A DNA stretch of 64,000 nt from Basidiobolus meristosporus CBS 931.73. Its lineage: Eukaryota > Basidiobolomycota > Basidiobolomycetes > Basidiobolales > Basidiobolaceae. The DNA lies in NCBI GenBank assembly GCA_002104905.1, contig MCFE01000108.1:104835-168834 (forward strand), read 5' to 3'. Made by a program: the position numbers and the translations under genes. How positions within the stretch are numbered: the stretch's first letter is position 1; each line of letters starts with the position of its first letter. This document shows, piece after piece, positions 39,126-50,769 of this stretch. A model generated the notes under the pieces. That model saw nothing but the letters and a program-made list of their open reading frames with translations. It was not told where the DNA came from and did not search any database.

Positions 39126-39469
39126 CATTGAGTACTCACACATTTCACACTCTTCAATCAAGTGTAGGTCCACTTGGTCTCTCCTGCTCACTTTGGCACT
39201 CTTTGGCATTTGTGGATTGATATGACACTATCCAGCAGAGCCAGTCTATTAGCTAATATGAACATGCAATAAAGCACTGGAAGCTGTCAGGGCATTTAGA
39301 CTTGTGCAATAGACCCCAATATTTGCATATCATGCTCTATACCTTTCTTGAGGTAACTATAATATTGGCCTACAGTAGTATAAATAAACCTGGGTACTCA
39401 ATATTGATACAATTAAGTATCAGAAACTTACTGTAGTTCTCTAACTGAATTTCAATACTTCCTAGAATC

Positions 39470-40084
39470 CAGCAGTACAGACCATCCACCAGTATCTGCA
39501 GAAGAATAATCTCCAGCTTTCCCTTGCAAAGACAGTATCTGTGGGTTCTCCTATCAACCTGGAGCACTCTACTCTACCTGCTCAAGTCTCTGCTACATAT
39601 CTTGGCTTTCCTTTCCTTGCCACTGGACTAGACTCAGGAGCACACTTGAAGACAAGAGTCATCCTGACAAGACAGGCTCTCCACAAGCTACTGGCTGTTA
39701 CTCCTCCTACAACTTTAGCTCCCAGCTGCCTTCTTCTACTCAGGTGGTTTGTCTTTCCTGTCATGGAATTTGGCTTACCACTTCTCTCTCTTGCTTCTAG
39801 AGACTGGATTAAACTTGACAGGTTTGCAGTCCAGTGCATTACCTCCCTGGTCCCTCATCTGCCTGAATGCCTCTACAAACATGCAATTTCTGGTGCTTTT
39901 GGGTTTATGCCCTATAAGATCAGACTTCTCTACCTTAGAACCAAAATTTACCTCAAACTTCAGTACTGTAACAATTTATCAGTCAAGGCCTAGAAGAGCA
40001 CTTACTACACTATCCCTGGCTCCTGCGGCAGTACCATACTTGGAGATTCAGATTTAAAAAGCTTGCTATTTATGTCATGCAGTC
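39470..40084 (+). pseudogene. Internal fragment of the non-LTR retrotransposon RT
   Basis: The frame at 39,541-39,993 matches the RT end and post-RT region of the intact element at 61,629-63,974 (ATYLGFPF, GLDSGAHLK, LVPHLPEC, GAFGFMPYKIRLLYLRTK). Similarity starts at about 39,470 and stops near 40,084. A TAG replaces a Trp codon after 39,990. The fragment lacks the element's 3' tail, telomere-like repeats and the core RT motifs, so it is not a simple 5'-truncated insertion. It was probably placed by rearrangement or cut by later deletion. Confidence 0.88.
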
Positions 40085-40600
40085 ATCCTGGAGGAATGGC
40101 ATACTGCATGTCACAAAAAGAATAGTATTTGGGCACCTGGCACCCCATGGAACTTCTTAACACCATTTGTACTCTATGGTGCAGCCCAATGGGGCAAATC
40201 AAATGACTGCCTAGATGGGATTTTGTTAAATCTTAACTTCACATAGGTAAACTATTTAATAAGCAAGACTGTAGCAAGCCAGCATGAAGATCACAAGCCA
40301 GGTAACATACCTGCATTACATCAATCAACATTATATATATGCCCTATGGACAAGAATACTGTGATCAAGTAGCTCAGGAGAAGGCAAAAGAAGCCATGTG
40401 GTTATTGTAACAAGTTTATTAGCAACATAGTAGACTTGTTCTGTTAGGTAGTGCCACATTAAGCCATGAGTGCCAAATGGTGCCTTGGTGTGCCAGAGAG
40501 GCATAACAGCTCCATTCTTGGCCACAAACTGTGAAACAAAGTCTTAATGCACAAAACAACTGAAGACATGCATTTGGTGCTTCACACCCATTGCACTCTA

Positions 40601-40795
40601 AACTTAGCTGCAGGGGCTTGTAACATGTCACAAAAATGTATGGCACTATCTTGGCCCACTGGTACTATTTGGCACTCTAAGTACTAGGTATGGGCTTTAA
40701 AGGTTAATGTTTGTATATAGTGCCACTTAGCACCAGTAAATCAAAATATTGCCATACATTTTTGTGACAAGTTGTAAACATCTGCAGTTAAACAG
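40601..40795. repeat. Foldback (inverted-repeat) element
   Basis: The arm at 40,601-40,680 and the arm at 40,711-40,795 are imperfect inverted copies. Both contain the CTGCA...GT(A)AC...TGTCACAAAAATGTATGGCA series ending in a TGGCAC block, on opposite strands. About 30 bp separate them. The transcript would form a long hairpin. A single-arm relative is at 38,160-38,600. It is probably a MITE or palindromic derivative, with no coding capacity. Confidence 0.65.
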
Positions 40796-40799
40796 GAGC

Positions 40800-42105
40800 T
40801 ATGTCATATGAAGATGTAGGACTATGCTTTACAGTCTGTTGTTGGGTATAGGTATACTCTATCTCTTTTGCACACTATGGCACTAGTAGGTACTTTTGAC
40901 TTAATTTGGCAATTTTCAATGTAACAGTTCTAATGGATAAACAGCTTAGCAAATATTTTGAATAAAATAACCAATGCACTTTCACACAAGTGCAGCTTTA
41001 GCTGCACAGCACAATTTTGTAGGTACTGTAGTTACTGGTGTTAGTTTATCCCTATAAGAACTTCAAGCTTGGAATTTATCTGATATATAGCTAGTACCCC
41101 TATGCAAGCTAATTTGGTCCTGCAGGTGGATCCAATTCAGACCAGCTGTCAAGATCCTACAATGAGGCCATCATAATGCCAGCAGCTTGGAATTATTGAC
41201 CCTATTTATAATATTATGTCAGGATTGTGATGGTGTTGTGCTGATTATACTGCTGAATAGATAGGTAAACTTGACAGTGTTTAGGCAGTCATTTAATGGG
41301 ATTTAAATGGCATTGTGATATTCTTTTGAGGCATACATGTATCTGAGCAGACCCAACTAGCCAGTGCATGCTAATGCTGTGTATGGAAAAAAACTTGACA
41401 GTATTTTGACAATTTTTTAACAGCCTTGATCCAGACATCTATTGGCATTATAATGGCAGTATGGCAGCCTACAGCTACTACTGTATATTGCTACCATATC
41501 AATTTACCAAATGGTAATTCCATTTGCTACCACCCCTTGTACCATTTGTATATTCCATAATAGAATTATCCCAATATGTTTGCTAGCCCACTACAACTAT
41601 AGGTATTCCACCTATAGTTTGAATCAAAATAACTATGGCCTCCTGCATACTAACCTCTACATATATGCACACTCACTGCAATTGACACTCTTCTGTCACC
41701 TCAACTTTACATCTTCAAAGTGTGATGCTTGCAAAGTTGCCATATACCTTGTATGGCTGGTAAAATATATATCTTGCAAACAAATGCTGGGTTGCTGCCA
41801 CTTTTGCCATGAATACCTCCTGAATATCTGCTAAATACTTTTTGATAATTAGCCAATATATTCCTTCTCCCTGCTGGATACTAGTCCCCCCTATAGGTGT
41901 GCTCTGGCACCTGTTTATATGAATTTCATACTGATAGGTGTAGAAACTGGCTTTTACCTGCAAGAAACTTGGCATACTTTGGTAAATATGTCCTAATAAC
42001 TAGTTGCTTGTTGTGGCCAACCCAACTTTGCTTTACTTAACTGATTACCCATGCATTGGGGCTGCTTAACCTCTTAATACCTAAGAAATAGGTGTCTCCA
42101 TGTGC
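40800..42105. other. CpG-poor, no gene recognised
   Basis: AT-rich sequence with only short frames (up to 107 codons at 41,511-41,834) that match nothing I know. A minus-strand frame at 42,109-42,336 (LVEDVIRW-like, HMEGSQEELENIED end) is protein-like but unassigned. Confidence 0.45.
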
Positions 42106-42391
42106 ACATCAGTCCTCAATATTTTCCAGCTCTTCCTGGCTGCCCTCCATGTGCCATCTTATCACATCCATGAGAGACTTGAGTGTAATATGCCGGATGA
42201 GATTAAGATATGGTAGTGCCTGCAACTTGACTTGTTGTCCTATCTCCCCACACATCTGCACCATAGGAAGCTGCCAAAAGGTGAAGCAAGGCCCAATATT
42301 TTCCACAGACCAAGCAAGACAGAGTAGAGAATGCATACCATCACGGCAGAGATCTACGCATTCAGCTTTATGTTAGTAGCATAGCTGCTCA

Positions 42392-42830
42392 AATAGAATA
42401 AATCTGTGGTACCACATACTAACATATATGTAACACTATTTCCCATCAGGTTTGACTTGCTTTCATATATATGCTGCCAGAAAATAAAGCAAAGTTGTCT
42501 GTTTCCCAACCAAACTGCACTGCTGACAGCAACAGAAGAATGGTTGGACAACAGCTTGCTCTTACAATCTGTGCAACAAGCCTGGATACATCCAAAAAAG
42601 GCCATGTTGATTGTGTGTCCATTGAAGGTAAGAATGTGGACTTCTTATGCTCTCTGTCAATTAGGCAACTGCATATCTCTGCAGAGCTGCAAGCTGATCC
42701 TGATGTTCAGCCAGATGAAACTGTGGCATATGCATTACCTTGGGTGGAAGACCAGCAAATGATTGCCATAACATCACCACCACCAGTATTAGCAAGTATG
42801 TGGTCAGCTCTGTTGTGCATCAACATTTAA
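42392..42830 (+). pseudogene. Fragment of the unknown ORF family (copy of 4,938-4,500)
   Basis: The frame at 42,471-42,830 matches the first part of the minus-strand unknown ORF: NKAKLS.SQPN..AD.NRRMVGQQLALT, then V.IEG and WVEDQQM.AITSPPP.LAS. About 80 bp upstream of the start are also conserved, so a promoter-containing piece of the element was copied. It lacks the coiled-coil and 69-residue-repeat parts. The family function is unknown. Confidence 0.7.
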
Positions 42831-43790
42831 ACTTGGCCAGCTTTACTCTGTCAGAAAATCTTGTGCACTAGCTGATTTTCCCTAACCCAAACATAACTAA
42901 TACCTGTTATGGCTTATTGTATTACTTCTTAGAATCAATTTTTAGCAGCTACACCTGATCAATTTTCATGTGGTTTATATGTCTTCATCTGCTAAGCCTT
43001 TCCAAGTGATTAGTCATCTGAGATCTATCCAACCACTTAGCAGTTGCCAAGACATCAGCTGATTGATGATGCAACTTTCCATTATCATATGTGCCTATCA
43101 ACATCCAAGCTGATTTCAATTAGTCCAGCCTCTTGGTGCTTACTAATTCAACTTAATCAGAAAGCTTAAATAAAGCTTACTGTATTGTTTAGTTTACTGG
43201 GTGTCTCAACAGAGGTAAGAACTCAACAACTACATTCTAGTTTCTACCCAAGCCTAGCATATCTAGCACTCCTAAGAACACAAAGCCTAGCCTGCATAGC
43301 AAACCAGCTCTGTTGCCTTTATAGCCAAACCCAGCTTTATACAAGACCAACATAATACCAGAACCTCACTGTTAATATTTCTGCCACTCTCTACAATTCT
43401 AAGACTCTGCACTTAGTTGTCATTAATGTACCGTTAAGCCATTCAAGGAGCTTTATTACACTTTTCTCTTAGATACAATATTTTTTTGGTTGAATTCCAT
43501 TACATTCAACCACTTTACAATATGTCCTCAGCAGCAAGAAATCTAAATCTTTCCATGTTGGAAGAAGCCCAAAGAAATCAGGGAGAACTGACTGACAGCT
43601 TGAAAACATCATGCATGAAAGAAACACCTTGATGCTTGAGCACTCAAAGCTTACCAAGACATGATCTGACAATCATTGTAGAGATGAACTCCTTGAAGTT
43701 ATATCTGGATATCAATAGAAATTGGAATTATCAAAGAAGCTCTACAGAATGTTGCCTTAGTAATTGACAGCATTGAAAATCTGACAAGCC
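42831..43790. other. Noncoding CpG-poor stretch before gypsy gag
   Basis: No open frame of note. It may contain the left LTR and leader of the gypsy element that follows, but I found no matching right-hand LTR. Confidence 0.4.
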
Positions 43791-43801
43791 TTGCACTGCA
43801 T

Positions 43802-44700
43802 TTGCAATCAAGAAGTCATGCCTTTGGATTCTCCAGATCTACATCTCCCTCTAGACCTGACCTCATGGTTGTCATAAGATCCTTACCTCTTCATGCTGAA
43901 GGAGCCAATGCCATAAAGAATCCTACTGAGTTTCTTTTCAAGTTTAGCCATGTCTTAGATTCACACCAGCTAAATCCTGCCACCAATTGGGATAGACTTC
44001 TGCCTCTCTGTTTCACCATGCAAGATGCTTACTGGGCTGAAGTGAACATTCCCTCCAGCAGTATGTGGAATATTGCCCAAAGCCTCTTTTGCAGCCATTT
44101 TGAAGTTCCTCTCAAGAAAGCACATCTGAACTGCAACTTATGGAAAACTAAAATGCAAATCAGTGAATCTGAGCAACATTTCTGTGATAGATTTTAGCAA
44201 CAATTGAGATTAGCAGGAGTTGGCAATGATAATCCGTTGCTTACTTCTCATTTTCTTTCAAAATTTTCACACCAGCTACAGAGCAATATTGCTATTTTCA
44301 GAGCATGCAACCCTGCACATACTTATGACAAGATCTCAGAGACATGTACTCTTGTAATTACCATGACTGCAGCTGTTGGCCAGACTTCAGGCAACTCCAC
44401 TCAAGATCAAGCAATAACCAGAAAAGTGGCCAGTCATGTGACCAAGAAGAAGTCAACCTCTACCAAGCATTGTGAGCTTCATGGAAATTCTACCATTCTA
44501 TCAGTGAATGCAAAGGTATTACCAAGCAGTCAAACAAGTCAGTAAGCACTTCAGAGAAGCAGCAAAAACACCAAAACTGATAATACATATATGGATGACA
44601 AATGTTCTAAGTGTGGAAAGATTGGACATTGAACACCTGCCTGTCCTGAAAAGAATTCTACACCATTTGCAAGAATTACTCAGATCCTAGATGAAAATTC
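43802..44700 (+). pseudogene. Gypsy gag
   Basis: The capsid-like segment (FLFKFSHVLDSHQLNPATNW, then WAEVNIPSSSMWNIAQSLFCSHFE) is interrupted by one TAG at about 44,197 (RF-stop-QQLRLAGVG). It continues to KHCELHGNST, and a zinc knuckle follows in a shifted frame (CSKCGKIGH...ACP) near 44,605-44,650. The His is followed by a stop (TGA). Confidence 0.8.
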
Positions 44701-44710
44701 AACCAATGAT

Positions 44711-45304
44711 ATGACAGGGTATGTGGAAGCATATGAAGAGCTTACAATTCAAGATTACCACAATCTCTATGAATTTTGGGCTAAAATTACCACTGTTCAA
44801 GAAAAGAAGCAACCAATCACACAGCTAAAAGCCATAGAGGTGCCACTCAAACTCAACAGCCTGTCATCTGCAGCAATACTGGATTCTGGATCATCCAACT
44901 CTATTGCATCACCTAATGTAGTCAAAGAACTCAAATTGGAAATAGAAAAGCAACACAAAAAAATCATACTTGTAGCTAAAGGCCTCTCATCCCCAAGAAT
45001 TGGTATCACCAACCCAATCAGCATATGTTGTGGCTCAATAACTATAATCCATCAAATGGAAGCTATTGACATTCCAGGTGGACCTCAGGTAGTTATTGGT
45101 CTAGACACCTTCACCAAACTTAGCATTTGCATAGGCAGACTACCAATTTCCTATCCTGGAATCACTAAATCTCAGCCACCCATAATGAATCAGATTCCAG
45201 AAATTATCTCACCCCATCCAGAAGAAGAGGAGTCAACCCCAACTTTTCAAGCATATACCCAATCTGTCAAATTAGATACTCAGCCAGCCATAGACAGAAA
45301 CTAA
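44711..45304 (+). pseudogene. Gypsy retropepsin-type protease
   Basis: A 197-codon frame contains the aspartic protease active-site signature AILDSGSSNSIAS at about residue 56, followed by the hydrophobic second half ending VVIGLDTF. Here, unlike in the copia above, the catalytic DSG is kept. Upstream and downstream parts of the polyprotein are broken. Confidence 0.82.
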
Positions 45305-45498
45305 GCCAATCCAAAAAATAGTTTCTGCACTATGCCAGAATCCATTGCTTCACTAGAAACCCAACCTGGTGAGTCAACAAGGAGGAGACAATACCCAATT
45401 TGGCATTCATGTCAGCACTAAGTTGATGAACAAGTCCAAAGTGGGCTGGAAATGGAATTATCACTCAAGCCCCTGTCAACACAATATTAAACAGCCCA

Positions 45499-46240
45499 TT
45501 GACACTTGCACCCAAGAAAGAAGCTGATGGAAATCTAACACTGAAGAGACCATGTTTGGACCCTAGACCTCTGAGCAAACTCCTCCAAGATGATAAATAT
45601 CCAATTCCAAGAATCCAGGATATCTTTTCCTCACTATCTGGGGCCAAAGTATTCTTCCAAGTTGGACTTGAAGGATGCATATCACCAATTTGGCCAAATA
45701 TCTAAGCTGACTGCCTAGAATTTGTCCAGTCTTGCATAGAATGTCAACTTTACAATATCAGCTGCCATGGATTTCACCCTTTGAGTCCCATCTGTGCAAG
45801 CCCTCCTATGGGTCATATTGCAATTGATCTAGCAGGATTTTTCACCACTAGGGTTGATAGTAGTCACTACCTCTTTGTAATTATAGATGTCTGCACACAT
45901 TTTGTCTTCCTCAAAGCTATCCTAGACAAGTATGCTGCCACTATTACACAAGTACTATTCAAGCTCTTCTGCCTCTTTGGTTTCCCTATGGTCATTCAAT
46001 TTGTTAATGGAGCAGAATTTGTGAATCATGGGGTCAAAGCCCTTTGCGATAATAGTGCCATTGATCACCATCTGATCACTCCATATCATCCCAAGGCTAA
46101 TGGACCTGCTGAAAGACATGATTAGACCTCAGTGAGCATCATCAGGAAATCTATCAAAGGTATCAAGAAGAGTTGGGACAAGTATGTTCCAACTGTAAAA
46201 TATGCTATCAGCACCAAAATTGCTGCTCTAAATGCTGGTA
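45499..46240 (+). pseudogene. Gypsy RT stub joined to integrase
   Basis: 45,499-45,670 encodes the RT opening (APKKEADG, RPCLDPRPLSKLL, DDKYPIPRIQDIFSSLSGAKVFF). The sequence then breaks, and from about 45,715 reads as integrase: SCIECQLYN, a core with IAIDLAGFF, VIIDVCTHFVFLKAI and FVNGAEFVNHGV, then ITPYHPKANGPAERHD. The usual DNG.EF appears as VNGAEF, so the second catalytic Asp is lost. The YxDD catalytic region of RT is absent. Confidence 0.85.
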
Positions 46241-46734
46241 TTCACATGTTATTTTGCTAGTGTTTTTCCTTCATTATGCAGTTGCAATTTTTGGTGGAAG
46301 TAGTGCACAACTAAAGACCAAAGTTAGTGTGTATGTTGGTTGGCATAGTCTTCTCCTGGAAATTAACAATACATTTCCACCCAACTGCTGGTACCTGAGA
46401 TATTGAGAATTATCAGTTTTGAGAAGCATGAGATTTAGCTGATATTGTAATAGTATTCTGCTGATCTTCTCCTAAATTTCTTTCTTGGGGTATGATTCCA
46501 TTATGCCACATAGCTATCACTCTCAGTTTGTTCCAACAAAGATTGGTAGGTAAAAGGCACTTCATGATTAACCTTGATGTTCCAAACATGTACTGTATGA
46601 TAATAGGAGTGAGGATGAAGGTGTTCATATGGACTGTGAGCTTATTTCTTTTTATAGTAGGAGCATAAGAAAGAAAAATAACAACATGTGTAGCAGTTAC
46701 TATTACAAGACCTGCCACTTTTTATACTTAATTA

Positions 46735-46965
46735 GACTAAACACTCCCATTATTACAAGTGTTAGCTATCTTGCAGCCAAGCAGAAATATTCTGTAGGAG
46801 GAAGCTAGGCCAACTGGCACTTATACTTAACCTGCTCATCAGTTATTCACCACTTCCACCAGAAATTACTACCAAAATACAAAGGAAAAATCTGCTGAAT
46901 ACCAGCAAAATATCATGAGAGTATCAACAGACTATTGTATAAATTCCAAGTTTGAGACTGTTTAT
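46735..46965. repeat. Copy of the short dispersed repeat
   Basis: Contains GCTGAATACCAGCAAAATAT and a TTGAGACTGTTTATA end like the insert at 7,882-8,193. It lies immediately left of a tnp2 fragment. Confidence 0.5.
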
Positions 46966-47340
46966 AAAGATTACTTCACTTCAGTGGACAACAATTCAAC
47001 AACGGATAACAAAATGGCTGAGAAAATTAGTGCTGGGGATACTTTCAGGGAACAAGTCAGCCAAGCAATTGGTTTTCTGGTGAATGATGTGATGTTGTGG
47101 CTAGAGAAGTGGTGCACTTCCACAAACATCAATAATGGGGGCTTGGAGGATTTACTGCTACTTCTTGCCAAAGTCATTCTGGGAAGCAATTTAACCTGTG
47201 CTTGGTATAAGAAGAAGCCATTGTGTAGCTGGCAACATATGGCCCTGAGACCATCCTGAAACCAGCAAGTGTTATCAATCAGTTTACTGGTCAGTGGCAT
47301 CATGTACAGGCTACTGAAGTAGCATACTTTCACAAATACT
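46966..47340 (+). pseudogene. tnp2-like transposase fragment
   Basis: The frame at 46,915-47,259 contains VSQAIGFLVNDVMLWLEKW, STNINNGGLEDLLLLLAK and CAWYKKK. These align with the pre-catalytic part of the transposase at 5,600-5,800. A shifted frame continues LATYGPETILKPA, matching LATHDPETALIPA. The catalytic blocks are absent. Confidence 0.72.
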
Positions 47341-47356
47341 GGTAATGGAGTATTTA

Positions 47357-47612
47357 TATTGTAAGAGTTTTGGAGACATTAGAAGTGATTGGGAGAATAA
47401 GTGAATTATGCAGTTTTCACTTAATGATTTATTGAATGTAAAAGCAGTTTTTATACTTTTACATGGTCTTGGCATAACAGACACACAGAATATGTTTAGG
47501 AAGGTTTCAAGAACCTGTGTGCAGATTTTGGGGCTGTTTAGACAACTTTGAGAATTTTCATGTTCTGGGTACTTGATATTTGAGTAAAAATATTACATAG
47601 AAACAAGGAATT
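47357..47612 (-). repeat. Truncated solo copia LTR at the compartment boundary
   Basis: Starts TATTGTAAGAG and follows the 8,684-9,032 LTR through CATGTTCTGGGTAC to AACAAGGAATTGG. It is then cut about 100 bp short. CpG-rich sequence starts at the next base. No internal copia sequence is attached. Confidence 0.85.
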
Positions 47613-48600
47613 GGCTTGCAGAGCGGAAACTCGGGACAGAGAACCACCACAATATTCCGGGATAGAAGCCGCCAACCACTGCACCGTTCTTCCGCAACCC
47701 TTTCCCCTTTGCACCTTCTTGGCAGTGCCTCATCAATCACCACCTCCGGTGGTATGCATGGACCCAGAACAATCAAAATGCATTGGCCTCAGAGTATCCC
47801 ATCCACTTCCAAAATCTCTGCACTATCCTGAGCCAAGTTTTCACCATCATCACCTAACCCAGAATGTTGACCGTGATCTTGGGAAACAGGTATGCTCCAA
47901 AGCGGTCGATGCCATCGAACGTAATCGAAAACTGAGCATCGACAAGTGGGAAAAATGAGAATTTCGATTGTCAACATCACCGATGACCCCAGGATTCAGA
48001 AGATATCCAACCTGATTGTAGCTCAGGTTTGGAACGACATGCTGGTGATAAAACCTCTCGCTGCCACTGCAAATACAAACCCGATGAAGTGATGGCGGAA
48101 AGCTGCACAGTTTCAGGTAGAATCCCAGATATGGAGTTGGGAGTGGCTAGCTCCAATTGTGTAGCACCCCAATACGCTGCTAAAACCACTCTGCGATCTT
48201 GCGTTGGCCAAGCAACCCTAAGAACACCAGCCGCAGAGGTCGACAGCCCATGTACTGCCGCCGACCAGGTGAATACCAGGGAGCGTCCCGCGTACAAATA
48301 TGCGGCGACCATACCGCCCACCAAATTCGATTCCGTGTCAAGACTTCCATGGGATGAGGTGATTCAAGCCTTCCCGCAACAGCGGCATGCTAGGGAGAAC
48401 TGGGGTAAAATTTGATATGCAGGCGCATCCTCGTTTGCCGGATTCAACACAATGAAGCACCACCAGAGCCGCCTGGCCAATAGATTCCAGCAGAGGAATC
48501 AAAATTTGAACAGCTCATAACGCACCGGCAAAATAGATTCCGCAGTGGGTCAGCATCAGTGAGGCAGCTATTCGTCAGCAACCGGTTGGAATAAAAAAAG
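47613..48600. other. CpG-rich sequence, no firm gene
   Basis: Open frames of 115-128 codons lie on both strands (47,611-47,958 plus, 47,977-48,324 minus, 48,029-48,415 plus). They overlap and match nothing I know. Part of it may belong to the 3' region of the minus-strand candidate gene at 48,601-48,927. Confidence 0.4.
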
Positions 48601-48927
48601 TTAGCTACCTGCAGTTAGCATATGAAATAGGATAGTCCATCCGCCTAATTTGTTAGCCCCATCTCCTTTTTCGTCCTGAGGAATATTGGCCAGAAGCCCT
48701 CGAAAGCCTATGTATATTGTGGGGCCATCGCCCTCGCCCATTGTCAATATCATGGGATTCTCCCTCGGCCAGCACCCAAAACAATCCAGCATTACGAGTC
48801 CATTAGTCATTCCAAAATACAGAGGTTACCTACGATTTTCAAGTGCTTCAGACACACGGTTGCACCACGGATTTGTGTTCCCTTTGGTCAACGTTGCAGT
48901 AAAGTGACACGCATTGTAATGAGCCAT
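48601..48927 (-). CDS. Candidate small membrane-associated protein, two or three exons
   Basis: Exon 1 (48,927-48,830) begins MAHYNACHFTATLTKG. A 66-nt intron (48,764-48,829; GTAACC donor, GACTAAT branch-like, GAG acceptor) joins it in frame to an exon reading RENPMILTMGEGDGPTIYIG and ending GGWTILFHMLTA. That exon either stops at 48,601 (total 86 residues) or splices over 41 nt to 48,567 and continues AASLMLTHCGIYFAG, which would add a hydrophobic helix. The family is unknown. Support is the in-frame splice and a protein-like second exon; against it are the small size and lack of any homologue I can name. Confidence 0.35.
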
Positions 48928-50526
48928 CCAAATTAGGCAGGTGATTTCGCTAATCCCCGGTCACGCGGATATCGGTGGTGGAGCATCGCTAACGAGGAAT
49001 ATGTCAATGGCTCGCAGAAACCAGCGAGGCTGCCGATTCACTTGGTCGTGTCAAGTGTCGGCGATGAAACGGCACCGCTTGTCCCTCGGTATCCTGAAGG
49101 GCAGAGTCAGTACAATGTTTGTTGAGGGCCGATTTGCTCATCAACCGGAAATCTCTCTAGTGCTTGCACATGCAACGAGCCAGGCGAGATTTTCCCAAGC
49201 ACATGCTGCATAATGTACGCCTATGCACTATGATTTTGGGTGGTCAGTCACTTGGTAGCAAATGAAGCATCCATACCGTGCATGCGCCATGCCTCTGAGT
49301 TGGAAATGCATCTGCGGCCGCCCTGGTCCCGAAGTGCTGACCATCTCGAAGAAATCGACCCTGCCCCTACTAGTCCAGTATTGGAGTGAGGAATTCTCCG
49401 ATCTTGATCTGTGGCAGTTCAAAACCTCGGTCATGCAGCGAACTCTAAAGATCACTTGAATCAACCTGCCTTCTGGATGCCATTTAGAGCAGTGACCTTC
49501 ATCTTGGTCTTCCCTTGGTTGATCTGTTATCTTGAGATCTGGTGGGTATTCCGCTATCGCCTCCGTGTCAAATCAACCTGCACCGTATGCGAAACGCAAA
49601 CTAGTTATAAACTAGAAACCGCACGAAATAGCCCATCCATTGGAAAGCACACCAAGTGCACTGAGGAGGCGTTTGCTATAGTGATGCAAATGCAGTCATC
49701 TGAAATATAGTCTGTGTGAGATTTGGGTTGCTTCCAATCAACCACAATCTCCAGTGGCCACCAATCTGATGCTGAGGACCTACCAGATATCCATGTTCCA
49801 CGTTGCTAATTTGGCGACTGCCTCTTTACCGCGTAGTGGTGTGGAGACATCATCGTACAATCTGGTTTATCATGAAGTGGGCAAAGTGCACCGCATATAT
49901 CTCATGACATGAATCCACTCTTGTGACCAATGGGTGCTGTTGTATGTGAATTGAATTTTCCGATGGTCCATTCTGTTGACATGCTGAAAAACGGCCTGCA
50001 GTGTTACTGGATACAGACACTATGATCTGCATGCTTCTAAATATAAGAGAAACGATACAATTGAGATTTGATGAGATTCGGGCCAGTCTAGACCATACCA
50101 CACCATCCTAAAAAGGCACATGACATGGATTGTTTTGTGCGCTTGCGACGGCTTAATATCACAATGATCAACGAGGTCTCCTTGGCGTATTGCGGACAGA
50201 TAATGTGCAAATCGACGCTATCATTCAACCCTTTACCAGGGTCAAACGGTCCTGGGCAGATAACCCGGTTGAACATGATGCCGGACAAGTCCCAACCTGG
50301 AGAAGAAATGACTTAGAACGACGAGTCTCAGTTAGTCGACTTCACCACCTGCAAATCAGAGAGGCATCAGCGTGGTATATGTCTGAGCACAAACAAGCTT
50401 TGATATGGGCTCGGAGATTATCCATCCTACCTCTGTCTAATGGGTGATGTCTGTCTCGGAGTATTCAAGACATTTGGTGTGTCTCCAAGTCGAATGGCCA
50501 GTATCCCATAGCCTTCGTTTGACAAA
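48928..50526. other. CpG-rich region, weak ORFs only
   Basis: A plus-strand frame at 49,411-49,710 contains a likely transmembrane stretch (AVTFILVFPWLICYLEIWWVF) followed by a Cys-containing tail, but has no recognisable start context or family. The remaining frames are shorter and overlapping. Confidence 0.4.
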
Positions 50527-50769
50527 CTACAGCACACAGCACGTATAATAGATGAATGTACCATCAATGATACAATAGTAACCTAATTGAGGATCACTTC
50601 CTTGAAAGTTTCGAGGGCCTCTGGGCTCATTGGATCCTGCATATGCAAGTATGGCTTTCCTGAACAATGGCAGTGTATATCCTTCGGTGAATTGGGTCAA
50701 ATCCAGTTTTCCGTGTGTGATGATTCTTAACGCGAGCCGGTTGGGATTGCCAGCAACTGGCTTATGCAT
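50527..50769 (-). CDS. Hypothetical 80-residue ORF
   Basis: The ATG at 50,769 follows an A/T-rich leader (ATTTAATTAAA) with a reasonable ACC context. The product is basic and compact (NRLALRIITHGKLDLTQF, LFRKAILAYAGSNEPRGP) and has no motif I recognise. It could be a small gene or chance. Confidence 0.25.
   Translation of the reverse strand: MHKPVAGNPNRLALRIITHGKLDLTQFTEGYTLPLFRKAILAYAGSNEPRGPRNFQGSDPQLGYYCIIDGTFIYYTCCVL

Larger units (their letters stand above)
43802..46240 (+). mobile_element. Ty3/gypsy retrotransposon with RT/RNase H deletion
   Basis: Gag, protease, the first part of RT and most of integrase are present in gypsy order. Most of RT and all of RNase H are missing between about 45,690 and 45,715. 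LTRs were not identified. It is on the opposite strand from the gypsy remnant at 13,135-14,445. Confidence 0.85.

Noticed and set aside
48360-48540. Extension of the candidate membrane gene through an in-frame TGA (AVQILIPLLESIGQAALVVL)
   Set aside because: Hydrophobic and in phase, but it needs either a nonsense mutation or an undefined intron. Too speculative to annotate as coding.
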